The notes under the pieces: model-generated
Told to the model about the DNA's origin: nothing
Databases searched by the model: none
Seen by the model: the letters and a program-made list of their open reading frames with translations, nothing else
Assembly (NCBI GenBank): GCA_019635315.1
Contig: JAHBZT010000001.1
Location: 1,410,001-1,474,000 of the forward strand
Length of the DNA stretch: 64,000 bases
Reading direction: 5' to 3'
Source: Rubrivivax sp.
GTDB taxonomy: Bacteria; Pseudomonadota; Gammaproteobacteria; Burkholderiales; Burkholderiaceae_C
Shown here: piece after piece, positions 51,735 to 60,014 of the stretch
Position numbering within the stretch: position 1 is the first letter of the stretch
How the letters are laid out: each line of letters opens with the position of its first letter
Program-made: the position numbers and the translations under genes

Positions 51735-52841
51735 GTGAAGGACGACCTCGTCGTCGCAACGCGCGAGGGGCTTTACTGCGCCGCCGGCGACTTTCACATC
51801 GACCCCTGGCGACCGGTGGCGCGAGCGGTCATCACGCATGCCCATGCCGACCACGCGCGGCGCGGCCACGGCGCCTACCTGGCCACGGCCGTCAGCGCCG
51901 GCGTGCTGCGCGCGCGGCTGGGCGACATCACGCAGCAGGGCCTGCGCTACGGCGAGGCGGTCGATGTCGGCGGCGTGCGCGTGAGCCTGCACCCGGCCGG
52001 CCATGTGCTGGGTTCGGCGCAGGTACGGCTGGAACACCGCGGCCGCGTGTGGGTGGTCTCGGGCGACTACTTCGCCAGCGGACATGCGAACGACGTCAAC
52101 GCCACCTGCGAGCCCTTCGAGCCGCAACGCTGCGACTGCTTCGTCACCGAGAGCACCTTCGGGCTGCCGGTCTACCGCTGGCGGCCGCAGCGCGAGGTGC
52201 TGGCCGAGGTGAATGCCTGGTGGCAGGCCAATGCGGCCGCCGGCCGCGCCAGCCTGCTGCTGGCCTACAGCTTCGGCAAGGCGCAGCGCCTGCTGGCGGG
52301 TGTGGACCCGGCCATCGGGCCGATCGCGGTGCATGGCGCCGTGGCGCCGCTCAACGAGGCCTATCGTGCCGCGGGCGTCGCGCTGCCGGCCACGCTGTCG
52401 GTCGACGCGCTGCCGCGCGCGGATCTGGCACGCGCGCTGGTCATCGCGCCGCCGGCGGCGCAGGGCAGCGCCTGGGCGCGCCGGCTGGGCGACTTCTCCG
52501 ACGCCTTCGCCAGCGGCTGGATGCAGCTGCGCGGCACGCGCCGGCGCCAGGGTCTGGACCGCGGCTTCGTGCTCAGCGACCACGCCGATTGGCCCGGGCT
52601 GCAGCGCGCCATCGCTGCCACCGGCGCGTCACGCGTGATCGTCACCCACGGCTACGAGGCGGTGATGGTGCGCTGGCTGCGCGAGCAGGGCCTGGACGCC
52701 GGCAGCTTCGCGACCGAATACGGCCAGGAGGAGGAACTGCCGGCGGCCGCGCCGCCGACCGACGCCACGCCCGAGCGCATGGTCGACGCCTCGCCGGCGC
52801 CGTCCGACGATCAGTTGCCGCCGGGCCGCCCGACGAGCTGA
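51735..52841 (+). CDS. ligase-associated DNA damage response exonuclease (MBL fold)
   Basis: 368 residues from GTG 51735 (VKDDLVVATREGLYCAAGDFHIDPW). Metallo-beta-lactamase/beta-CASP protein: THAHADHARRGHGAYLAT supplies HxHxDH, GHVLGSAQV, VSGDY, CFVTESTFGLP, SFGKAQRLL and LSDHADWPGL, the YSH1-like subgroup that is genomically tied to the PP_1105-type ATP-dependent DNA ligase. That ligase is found 4 kb downstream (56892-58586), here separated by three unrelated genes. No DEXH helicase partner is in the window. The 3' end overlaps a convergent gene by 31 bp. Confidence 0.9.
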   Translation: MKDDLVVATREGLYCAAGDFHIDPWRPVARAVITHAHADHARRGHGAYLATAVSAGVLRARLGDITQQGLRYGEAVDVGGVRVSLHPAGHVLGSAQVRLEHRGRVWVVSGDYFASGHANDVNATCEPFEPQRCDCFVTESTFGLPVYRWRPQREVLAEVNAWWQANAAAGRASLLLAYSFGKAQRLLAGVDPAIGPIAVHGAVAPLNEAYRAAGVALPATLSVDALPRADLARALVIAPPAAQGSAWARRLGDFSDAFASGWMQLRGTRRRQGLDRGFVLSDHADWPGLQRAIAATGASRVIVTHGYEAVMVRWLREQGLDAGSFATEYGQEEELPAAAPPTDATPERMVDASPAPSDDQLPPGRPTS

Positions 52842-53338
52842 ACGTCCAGCCGCGGTTCGGCCAGCTTCTCGTCGATGCGGCTCTCGACGAAGATGCGCCG
52901 CGGGTCGACGCCACGTTCGCTGAGGAAGCGCTTCACTGCCTGCAGGCGGCCGGGCGTCAGGTCGCGTTCGGAGGCGCCGCTGCCGTCGATCTGCCAGGGC
53001 CCGGTGGGCACCACCAGCGCGACCTCGACGTCCAGGCCCGAGGCCTCGATGATCAGCTCGGTCAGGCGCTCGCGCGCCGCGGCGCTGAGCTGCTCGCCGA
53101 CGAACAGCCCCTTGGCCGGCAGCGAGGTCGTGCGCACGCGCTCCTTGTCGTCCTTGGCCGGCGCGCCCGGCAGCGGCTGCACGCGCTGCTCGCCGGGGCC
53201 GGGCTTGGCCGCAGGCGGCGGGCGCGTGCCCGTCTGCGCGGAGGCCGTCGCAGCCGCCAGCAGCGCCGCACCGGCACCGGCCAGCAGTGCCAGGCGCACG
53301 CGCCTCAGGGCAGGAACGCAGGGGCGCAGGACGGGCAT
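52811..53338 (-). CDS. exported OmpA-like domain protein
   Basis: 175 residues from ATG 53338, which has a perfect AGGAG site. Signal peptide MPVLRPCVPALRRVRLALLAGAGAALLAAATASAQ, a Pro/Lys-rich linker, then LSAAARERLTELIIEASGLDVEVALVVPTG and SERDLTPGRLQAVKRFLSERGVDPRRIFVESRIDEKLAEPRLDVQLVGR, which follows the helix-strand pattern of the OmpA C-terminal fold although the peptidoglycan-binding Asp/Arg pair is not certain. Periplasmic, function unknown. Confidence 0.7.
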   Translation of the reverse strand: MPVLRPCVPALRRVRLALLAGAGAALLAAATASAQTGTRPPPAAKPGPGEQRVQPLPGAPAKDDKERVRTTSLPAKGLFVGEQLSAAARERLTELIIEASGLDVEVALVVPTGPWQIDGSGASERDLTPGRLQAVKRFLSERGVDPRRIFVESRIDEKLAEPRLDVQLVGRPGGN

Positions 53339-53517
53339 GACGTCTCCTCGGAGCATGGGGTCCATTGTGTACGCGCAGGGGCCGGCCATGGTGCCGGCGC
53401 GCATTGACCGCCGTCAAGTCCGCACCGGCCCGCGGGCCAGGGCCCGCATGGACATCGTCGCGAGGGCTTAACCTCGGGCCTGCGGCGTGCCCGCCGAGCG
53501 ACCCTGGAGAGCGACCG

Positions 53518-53970
53518 ATGAAGATCCTGCTGCCCGTCGACGGTTCGACCGCCGCGCTGGTGGCCGTGCGCCACGCGCTGACGCTGGCCGAACAGGGCCT
53601 GGACTGCGACTTCGTGCTCGTCAACGTGCAGGAGCCGCCTTCGCTGTACGAGGTCGTCGTCGCGCACGATGCCGACGTGATCCAGCAGGTGCGCGGCGCT
53701 GCCGGCGCCGACCTGCTGCGCGATGCCGAGGCCATGCTGGAGGCCGCCGGCCACGCCTGGGAGGCCGAGGTCGTCGGCGGCCAGCCGGCGGCGATGATCG
53801 TCGAGTTGGCCGAGAACTATGGCTGCGATGCCATCGTGATGGGTGCCTGCGGCATCGGCGACGGCGACGGCCTGGGCAGCGTGGCGCGCGCGGTGATCGA
53901 GCTCAGCCCGCTGCCGGTGACCGTGGTGCGCGCGCAGCCCGCCGAGGAGCCGCCGCCGGCCGACGAGTGA
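53518..53970 (+). CDS. universal stress protein, UspA family
   Basis: 150 residues, one USP domain: MKILLPVDGSTAALVAVRHALTLA, FVLVNVQEPP, EVVGGQPAAMIVELAENYGCDAIVMGACGIGDGDGLGSVARAVIELSPLPVTVV with the C-terminal glycine-rich phosphate loop (short variant). GGAGAG ribosome site before ATG 53518; the frame to 53365 is spurious. Cytosolic stress protein of unknown exact role. Confidence 0.9.
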   Translation: MKILLPVDGSTAALVAVRHALTLAEQGLDCDFVLVNVQEPPSLYEVVVAHDADVIQQVRGAAGADLLRDAEAMLEAAGHAWEAEVVGGQPAAMIVELAENYGCDAIVMGACGIGDGDGLGSVARAVIELSPLPVTVVRAQPAEEPPPADE

Positions 53971-53989
53971 CCGGCGCGCGCGCCGGTCA
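53968..53989. terminator. 22-bp perfect palindrome made of two stop codons and their spacer
   Basis: Between the convergent usp and Pat-like genes the 16-bp spacer is (CCGG)(CG)n(CCGG)-type palindrome, flanked by TGA of one gene and TCA (TGA on the minus strand) of the other, so the whole junction is self-complementary. Probably a bidirectional transcript end, though there is no T run. Confidence 0.5.
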
Positions 53990-56683
53990 CTGCAGCGGCA
54001 GCTCGATGGCCCAGGTGTCGGCCTCGGGCTGCTCGGTGGCGTGGCGGAAGCCCAGGTCGCGCGCCAGCTCCAGCATGCGCGCGTTCTCGCGCAGCACGGT
54101 GGCCACCAGCCGCTTGGTGCCGCGTGCACGCAGGTGGTCGATCAGCTTGCGCATCAGCAGCTCGCCCAGGCCGCCGCCCTTGAGGTCGGAGCGCACGACG
54201 ATGCCGAATTCGGCGCTGTCGTTGTCGGGGTCGCAGGTCGCGCGCACGACACCCAGGGTTTCCTCCGGCGCGCCGCCGCCGCCCTCGGCGGGGGCGGTGG
54301 CCACGAAGGCCATCTCGCGTTCGTAGTCGATCTGCGTCAGCCGCGCCAGCTCGGTGCGCGTGATGCTCTGGCGGCTGTAGAACACGCGCATGCGGATGTC
54401 CACCGGGTCCAGCTTCTGCAGGAAGGCCAGGTGCTGCGGTTCGTCCTCGGGGCGGATCGGGCGCAGCGTCAGCGGCCGCTCGCGCCAGCTCAGCTGCTCG
54501 ACCAGCTGCGCCGGGTAGGGCCGGATCGCGAAGGCCGCGGCGCCGCCGGGGGCCCTGGCGTCCACACGCACACGGGCGTCGAGCGCGATCACGCCCTGCG
54601 CGTCGGCCAGCAGCGGGTTGATGTCCAGCTCGGTGATCTCGGGCACCTCGGCGAGCAGCTGCGAGACCGCCATCAGCACGCCGTGGACCGCGGCCCGGTC
54701 GGCCGCCGGCACGTCGCGCCAGCCGGCGAGCAGCCTGGCGATGCGCGTGCGGTCCACCAGCGCGCGCGCCAGAGGCTCGTTCAGCGGCGGCAGCGCGATC
54801 GCGCGGTCGGCCACCACCTCCACCGCGGTGCCGCCGGCGCCGAACAGGATCACCGGGCCGAACAGCGGGTCCAGGTGGGCGCCGACGATGAGCTCCAGCG
54901 CCCGCGGCCGGCGCACCATGCGCTGCACCGTGAAGCCGGCGATGTCGGCGTCGGGCCGCGCCGCGCGCACGCGCGCCAGCATCGCGGCGACCGCGCTGCG
55001 CAGCGCGGAGTCGTCGGCGAGGTCCAGCGCGACGCCGCCGACGTCGCTCTTGTGCGTGATCTGCGGCGACAGGATCTTCAGCGCCACCGGCCAGCCCACG
55101 GCCTGCGCGGCGGCCACCGCGGCGTCGGCATCGGCGCCGACGATGCGCGTGCCGGCCACCGGCACCGCGATGGCCTCCAGCACCGCCTTGGCCTCGGGCT
55201 CGGTCAGCCACTCGCGGCCCTCGGCCAGCGCCGGCGCGATGACCGCGCGCACGCGCGCCAGGTCGGGCGCCACCGGCGCGCTGCCGGCGGGCGGCGCCTG
55301 CAGCAGCTGGGCCTGGTTGCGCCGGTAGTCGAGCAGCATCGCGAAGGCCTCGACCGCGGCCTCCGGCGTGTCGTAGCAGGGCACGCCGGCGGCCTGGAAG
55401 GCCTGGCGCGCCTCGGCCACCGCGGCGCCGCCCAGCCAGCAGGCGAGCAGCCGCTGCGGCTGGGCCTTCGTCAGCGGCAGCAGCGCGGCGGCGATCTCGG
55501 CGCTGGGCACGATGGCGGTCGGCGCATGCATGAACAGCAGCGTGCCGCTGTCGGGGTCGGCCAGCAGCGTGCGCAGCGTGTGCTCGTAGCGCGCCACCGG
55601 CGCGTCGCCGATGATGTCCACCGGGTTGGCGCGCGACCAGTTGCGCGGCAGGCCGGCGTCCAGCGCGTCGCGCGTCGCGTCCGACAGCGGCGCCAGCTCG
55701 ACGCCGCGCGCGGCCGCCTCGTCGGCCGCCATCACGCCGGCGCCGCCGCCGTTGGTGACCAGCGTCAGGCGGTCCAGCCGCGGGTCGCGGTTGTCGTCGG
55801 CCGCCGCGGCGCCGCGGAAGTGGGCCAGCGTCTGCGCGGCGTCGAACAGGTCCTGCAGCGTCTTCACGCGCAGCATGCCGGCGCGGCGGATGGCGGCGTC
55901 GAAGACGATGTCGCTGCCGGCCAGCGCGCCGGTGTGCGAGGCCGCGGCCTGCTGGCCGGCCGAGGTGCGCCCGGCCTTGACGACGATGACCGGCTTGTTG
56001 CGCGCCGCCGCGCGTGCCGCGGACATGAACTTGCGCGGCGACTCGACGGATTCGATGTACAGCAGGATGGCCCGCGTCGCCTGGTCGTTGGCCAGCCAGT
56101 CCAGCAGGTCGCCGAAGTCGATGTCGGCATGTTCGCCCAGCGAGACGAACTGCGAGAAGCCGACGCCGCGCCCGGCCGCCCAGTCCAGCATCGCGGTCAC
56201 CAGCGCACCGCTCTGCGAGACGAAGGCCAGCGGCCCGCGCGCCGCCGCGCGGTGCGCGAAGCTGGCATTGAGGCCCACGTGCGGCGCCAGCAGGCCCAGG
56301 CAGTTGGGGCCCAGTATGCGCAGCAGGTGGCGCCGTGCGGCGTCCAGCATGGCCTGCTTCTGCGCCGCGGTCTGGCCGGCGGTCAGCACGATCGCCGCTC
56401 GCGTGCCGCGCGCGCCCAGTTCGGCGATCAGCGGCGCGACGGTGTCCGGCGGCGTGCAGATCACCGCCAGTTCCGGCGCCTCGGGCAGCGCCGCCGCGCT
56501 GGGCCAGGCGCGGTCGCCGTCGACCTGGTCGCGCCCCGGGTTGACCGGGTACAGCGCGCCGGCGAAGCCGCCGGCCTTCAGGTTGCGCCAGACCGTCGCG
56601 CCGACGCTGGCCGGGCGGTCGCTGGCGCCGAAGACGGCGACCGAACGCGGGTGGAACAGGCTGTCGAGGTGGCGGATGCTCAT
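53987..56683 (-). CDS. bifunctional ADP-forming acyl-CoA synthetase / GNAT acetyltransferase (Pat-like)
   Basis: 898 residues from ATG 56683 (MSIRHLDSLFHPRSVAVFGASDRPASVG). Domains: CoA-binding Rossmann (1-130), succinyl-CoA-ligase-like (150-290), ATP-grasp (about 480-700, GGVALDLADDSALRSA, VILFGAGGTAVEVVADRAIALPPLNEPLA) and a C-terminal GNAT domain (730-890, SRQSITRTELARLTQIDYEREMAFVAT ... DLKGGGLGELLMRKLIDHLRARG). The architecture equals Salmonella Pat/E. coli PatZ, which acetylates Acs. Unlike Pat, the His of the SHTGALAG loop (His250) is present, so the synthetase part may be active. No ribosome site is clear. The long frame up to 56764 is not used. Confidence 0.9.
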   Translation of the reverse strand: MSIRHLDSLFHPRSVAVFGASDRPASVGATVWRNLKAGGFAGALYPVNPGRDQVDGDRAWPSAAALPEAPELAVICTPPDTVAPLIAELGARGTRAAIVLTAGQTAAQKQAMLDAARRHLLRILGPNCLGLLAPHVGLNASFAHRAAARGPLAFVSQSGALVTAMLDWAAGRGVGFSQFVSLGEHADIDFGDLLDWLANDQATRAILLYIESVESPRKFMSAARAAARNKPVIVVKAGRTSAGQQAAASHTGALAGSDIVFDAAIRRAGMLRVKTLQDLFDAAQTLAHFRGAAAADDNRDPRLDRLTLVTNGGGAGVMAADEAAARGVELAPLSDATRDALDAGLPRNWSRANPVDIIGDAPVARYEHTLRTLLADPDSGTLLFMHAPTAIVPSAEIAAALLPLTKAQPQRLLACWLGGAAVAEARQAFQAAGVPCYDTPEAAVEAFAMLLDYRRNQAQLLQAPPAGSAPVAPDLARVRAVIAPALAEGREWLTEPEAKAVLEAIAVPVAGTRIVGADADAAVAAAQAVGWPVALKILSPQITHKSDVGGVALDLADDSALRSAVAAMLARVRAARPDADIAGFTVQRMVRRPRALELIVGAHLDPLFGPVILFGAGGTAVEVVADRAIALPPLNEPLARALVDRTRIARLLAGWRDVPAADRAAVHGVLMAVSQLLAEVPEITELDINPLLADAQGVIALDARVRVDARAPGGAAAFAIRPYPAQLVEQLSWRERPLTLRPIRPEDEPQHLAFLQKLDPVDIRMRVFYSRQSITRTELARLTQIDYEREMAFVATAPAEGGGGAPEETLGVVRATCDPDNDSAEFGIVVRSDLKGGGLGELLMRKLIDHLRARGTKRLVATVLRENARMLELARDLGFRHATEQPEADTWAIELPLQ

Positions 56684-56795
56684 GGGGCAGGAGGGCAGGG
56701 CGCAGGCGCCGGCAAGGTGGCCAGCGCCCGATGATGCCTGCGCCGCGTGACACGCCACCGCCAAGCCCTTGCGGACGCGGCGCGCAAGCGCTCGC

Positions 56796-56857
56796 CGGGC
56801 GCTGCGTGCAACAGGTCAACGGGCGCTGCGCGAGACAGGTCAACGGGCGCTGCGCGC
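56796..56857. repeat. 24-bp tandem repeat, 2.6 copies
   Basis: Units at 56796-56819, 56820-56843 and a partial one at 56844-56857, each containing CGGGCGCTGCG and ACAGGTCAA. It lies in the 208-bp divergent region between the Pat-like gene and the DNA ligase, 35 bp upstream of the ligase start. Possible operator array or plain slippage repeat. Confidence 0.75.
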
Positions 56858-56891
56858 CTGGGCCCGGCGCGCGCGGGCATGATGCGCCGCG

Positions 56892-58586
56892 ATGCGCGAC
56901 TTCGCCGCCCTCTACCAGGCCCTGGACGCCAGCACCGCCACCGGCGACAAGGTGGCGGCGCTGAAGCGCTACTTCGCCGCAGCGCAGCCGGCCGATGCGG
57001 CCTGGGCCGTGTATTTCCTGGCCGGCGGCAAGCCGCGCCAGGCGGTGCCGACCGCGCTGCTGCGCGCCACCGCGTGCCGGCTGGCCGGCATCGCCGACTG
57101 GCTGTTCGACGAGTGCTACCAGGCCGTCGGCGACCTCGCCGAGACGATCGCGCATGTGCTGCCGCCGCCCGCGCGCGCCGGCGATGCGGGCCTGGCGGAG
57201 TGGGTCGAGCAGCGCGTGCTGCCGCTGCGCGGCCTGCGCCCGGCCGAGCAGGGCGAGCGCCTCGCCGCGGCCTGGGACGAGCTGGACACGGCGGGGCGCT
57301 TCCTGCTCGTCAAGCTGATCGGCGGCGGATTCCGCGTCGGCGTCAGTCGGCTGCTGGTGCAGCGTGCGCTGGCCGAGCAGTGGGGCCTGGACCCCAAGCT
57401 GGTGGCGCAGCGCCTCGTCGGCTGGACCGACGCGCGCGCGACGCCCGGCGCGGAACGCTTCGCCGCGCTGGTGGCGCCGCCCGACGCCGCGACGCCGCTG
57501 TCCGGCCAGCCCTACCCGTTCTTCCTGGCCCATGCGCTGCAGGCGGCGCCCGAGTCGCTGGGCGATGCCGGCGACTGGCTGGCAGAGTGGAAATACGACG
57601 GCATCCGCGCGCAGGTCGTGCGGCGTGCCGGGCAGGTGTGGCTCTGGTCGCGCGGCGAGGAACTCTTCACCGAGCGCTTCCCCGAGGTCGCGGCCTGGGC
57701 GGCCACGCTGCCCGAAGGCTGCGTGCTCGACGGCGAACTGCTGGCGTGGCGCGAAGGCGAGCCGCAGCCGGCGCCGTTTGCGCTGCTGCAGCAGCGCATC
57801 ACGCGCAAGACGGTGAGCAAGCGCGTGCTGGCCGAGGCGCCGGTGCGCTTCGTCGCCTACGACCTGCTGGAGCAGGACGGCAGCGACCGGCGCGGCGAAC
57901 CCCAGCAGCAGCGCCGCGAGCGGCTCGAGGCGCTGCTGGCCACGCAGCCGGCGCACCTCTCGCCGCGGCTCGAGGCCGCCGACTGGCCCACGCTGGCGGC
58001 GCTGCGCGCAACGGCGCGCGCCCGCGGCGTCGAGGGCCTGATGCTCAAGCAGCGCGACGCGCGCTACGGCAGCGGCCGCACCAAGGCCGAAGGCACCTGG
58101 TGGAAGTGGAAGGTCGACCCGCTGTCGGTGGACGCCGTTCTCGTCTACGCGCAGGCCGGCCATGGCCGCCGTGCCAGCCTGTATACCGACTACACCTTCG
58201 CGGTCTGGAGCCGGCCGCCGCGCGACGCTGCCGAGGCGCAGGCCGTCGTCGACGCCATCGCGCGCCGCGAGCCGGTGCCGGCGACCGACAGCGGCGCGCT
58301 GAGGCTGCTGCCCTTCGCGAAGGCGTACTCGGGCCTCAGCGACGAGGAGTTCGCCGCAGTCGACCGCGAGATCCGCGCCCACACGCTGGAGAAATTCGGC
58401 CCGGTGCGCAGCGTGAAGCCGACGCTGGTGTTCGAGATCGGCTTCGAGGGCATCGCCGCCAGCCCGCGCCACAAGAGCGGCATCGCGGTGCGCTTTCCGC
58501 GCATGCTGCGCATCCGCCGCGACAAGCCGCTGCACGAGGCCGACGCTCTGCCGGCGCTGCAGGCGCTGGCGCGCGGCGGGGGCTGA
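56892..58586 (+). CDS. ATP-dependent DNA ligase (PP_1105-type)
   Basis: 564 residues. N-terminal helical DNA-binding domain (residues 1-200), then the nucleotidyltransferase core with motif I EWKYDGIRAQ (Lys234 takes the AMP), motif III VLDGELLAW, FVAYDLLE, motif IV EGLMLKQRDARYGSG and motif V WWKWKVDPLSVDAVLVYAQAGHGRRASLYTDYTFAVW, and an OB-fold end. Seals nicks in damaged DNA, accessory to NAD-dependent LigA. Family normally clusters with the exonuclease at 51735-52841. Confidence 0.93.
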   Translation: MRDFAALYQALDASTATGDKVAALKRYFAAAQPADAAWAVYFLAGGKPRQAVPTALLRATACRLAGIADWLFDECYQAVGDLAETIAHVLPPPARAGDAGLAEWVEQRVLPLRGLRPAEQGERLAAAWDELDTAGRFLLVKLIGGGFRVGVSRLLVQRALAEQWGLDPKLVAQRLVGWTDARATPGAERFAALVAPPDAATPLSGQPYPFFLAHALQAAPESLGDAGDWLAEWKYDGIRAQVVRRAGQVWLWSRGEELFTERFPEVAAWAATLPEGCVLDGELLAWREGEPQPAPFALLQQRITRKTVSKRVLAEAPVRFVAYDLLEQDGSDRRGEPQQQRRERLEALLATQPAHLSPRLEAADWPTLAALRATARARGVEGLMLKQRDARYGSGRTKAEGTWWKWKVDPLSVDAVLVYAQAGHGRRASLYTDYTFAVWSRPPRDAAEAQAVVDAIARREPVPATDSGALRLLPFAKAYSGLSDEEFAAVDREIRAHTLEKFGPVRSVKPTLVFEIGFEGIAASPRHKSGIAVRFPRMLRIRRDKPLHEADALPALQALARGGG

Positions 58587-58632
58587 GTGCCCCTAGGGCG
58601 GGGCCGCGCCCGGCCCGCCCCTCGAGGGGGAT

Positions 58633-58664
58633 CGAGGTGCCCGGCCAGGCCGGTTCACCTCGAG
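58633..58664. terminator. bidirectional hairpin between ligase and DUF302
   Basis: 8-bp outer arms 58633-58640/58657-58664 (TCGAGGTG with its complement) and inner CCGGCC/GGCCGG arms (58642-58647/58649-58654), in the gap between convergent genes. A second G+C stem (58597-58603/58615-58621) lies just before it. No U run. Confidence 0.5.
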
Positions 58665-58680
58665 AGCCGCTGCGCAGGAA

Positions 58681-59076
58681 TCAGCCTGCCGCGACGAGCG
58701 CGTCGCGCGCGCGCTCCAGCCTGGCCTTCGCGTCGGCCGCGACTTCGCGCACCGCGGGCTTGTCGACCAGCTGCACCATGACGTCCGGGTCCAGGAAGCC
58801 GACGCTGCAGCGGCCCGGCGCCAGCTCGCGAACGATCACGTTGCACGGCAGCAGCAGCCCGATGTCGGGCTCGGCCTGCAGGGCCTTGTGGGCCAGCGGC
58901 GGGTTGCAGGCGCCCAGGATGCGGTAGGGCGCGACCTCGGCGCCGAGCTTGGCCTTCATCGTGGCCTGCACGTCGATGTCGGTCAGCACGCCGAAGCCCT
59001 CGGTCTTCAGGGCCTCGGTGACGCGCGCGACGGCGGTGTCGAAGGGCAGGTCCAGCGCGCAGTGGAATCCGTACAT
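58681..59076 (-). CDS. DUF302 family protein
   Basis: 131 residues from ATG 59076 with GGAG upstream. [45 protein letters not shown] ... [34 protein letters not shown] matches DUF302, including the conserved GACNP and LPCN motifs. No known catalytic activity; often found near redox or stress genes. A frame to 59265 is spurious. Confidence 0.93.
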   Translation of the reverse strand: MYGFHCALDLPFDTAVARVTEALKTEGFGVLTDIDVQATMKAKLGAEVAPYRILGACNPPLAHKALQAEPDIGLLLPCNVIVRELAPGRCSVGFLDPDVMVQLVDKPAVREVAADAKARLERARDALVAAG

Positions 59077-59161
59077 GGCGTTCTCCGCAGAGTGCCGGCC
59101 GCGCCGGCACGGTGCGTCATTCTGGCAGTGTCGGCGTACCGTTGGGGGTAAAGCCCCGGGG

Positions 59162-59839
59162 TCAAGGCGGCGACGCCGGCGCGGTCTCGCCGCGCAGCCG
59201 CGCAACCATGAAGCCGGCCGCCTGCGTGATGTGCTCGCGCGCCAGCGCCTCGGCACGGTCCGCATCGCCGGCGGCCACCGCGTGCAGCATGGCCTCGTGC
59301 TGATCCCAGATGTCGCGCGGCGTCTCGTCGCGCAGCAGCACCTCGCCCATCACGCGCTGCGTGGCGGTCCAGTGGGCATTCATCGCGCTGGCGATCAGCG
59401 GGTTGCCGCTGAGCGCGTAGAGGAACTCGTGGAAGCGCATGTCGGCGGCGATCATCTTCGGCACCGACCCGGCCGCCACCGCCTTGCGGCCGGCCTCGAT
59501 CAGCGCCGGGCCCTGGCGCGCCGCCCGCTCGGCGGCGCTCTCGGCGGCGCGCCGGGCGGCCAGGCCCTCGATCACCGCGCGCATGTCGTACATGTGCTCG
59601 ACCTGGTCCGGGTCCAGCGGCGCCACTTCCAGCCCGCGCCCCGGCGCGTCGCGCAGCACGCCCTGCTTGCGCAGCAGCAGCAGCGCCTGCTGCACCGGTT
59701 GCCGCGACACGCCCAGCGCCTGCGCGATCTGCTCCTGCACGATGCGCTCGCCCGGCGCCAGGCGGCCGGCGTTGATCTCGGCGAGCACCGCGTCGTGCAC
59801 CTGCTCGGTCAGGTTGGGGGGCAGGGCGAGGGTCTTCAT
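59162..59839 (-). CDS. GntR-family transcriptional regulator (FCD domain)
   Basis: 225 residues from ATG 59839 ([22 protein letters not shown]). Winged helix [49 protein letters not shown], then the all-helical FCD domain with metal-binding pattern D..FH..LY.......N ([16 protein letters not shown]) and H in [11 protein letters not shown] / REHI. Divergent from the ThDP enzyme gene, with palindromic boxes in the gap, so it most likely represses that operon and itself in response to an organic acid. Confidence 0.93.
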   Translation of the reverse strand: MKTLALPPNLTEQVHDAVLAEINAGRLAPGERIVQEQIAQALGVSRQPVQQALLLLRKQGVLRDAPGRGLEVAPLDPDQVEHMYDMRAVIEGLAARRAAESAAERAARQGPALIEAGRKAVAAGSVPKMIAADMRFHEFLYALSGNPLIASAMNAHWTATQRVMGEVLLRDETPRDIWDQHEAMLHAVAAGDADRAEALAREHITQAAGFMVARLRGETAPASPP

Positions 59840-59893
59840 CGGGGCGCTCGGGCGGGCCTGGACAGCCGCCAGTCTAGCCCTTGCGTGCGTGGC

Positions 59894-59907
59894 TGAATTC
59901 AGAGTTC
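59894..59907. promoter_or_regulatory. operator half-box O2 (TGAATTCAGAGTTC)
   Basis: 14 bp identical to the right 14 bp of the full palindrome at 59939-59958; centres are 51 bp apart, i.e. about five helical turns, so two GntR dimers could bind the same face of DNA. Confidence 0.7.
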
Positions 59908-59938
59908 GACATGCCATCGCTAGGGATCAACCCTGATG

Positions 59939-59958
59939 GAACTCTGAATTCAGAGTTC
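59939..59958. promoter_or_regulatory. operator O1: 20-bp perfect palindrome
   Basis: GAACTCTGAATTCAGAGTTC, a perfect palindrome in the 175-bp gap between the divergent GntR regulator and ThDP-enzyme genes. Low G+C compared with the surroundings. Best candidate operator of the regulator at 59162-59839. Confidence 0.8.
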
Positions 59959-60014
59959 TATCGTCCGGGCAACGGACCGCAGCCGGCGGGCCGTGCCCCG
60001 AAGGAGCCCGCCCC

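Noticed and set aside
53817-58535. Minus-strand open frame of 1572 codons through the Pat-like and ligase genes
   Set aside because: It overlaps two genes with strong motifs in other frames and has no recognisable domain.
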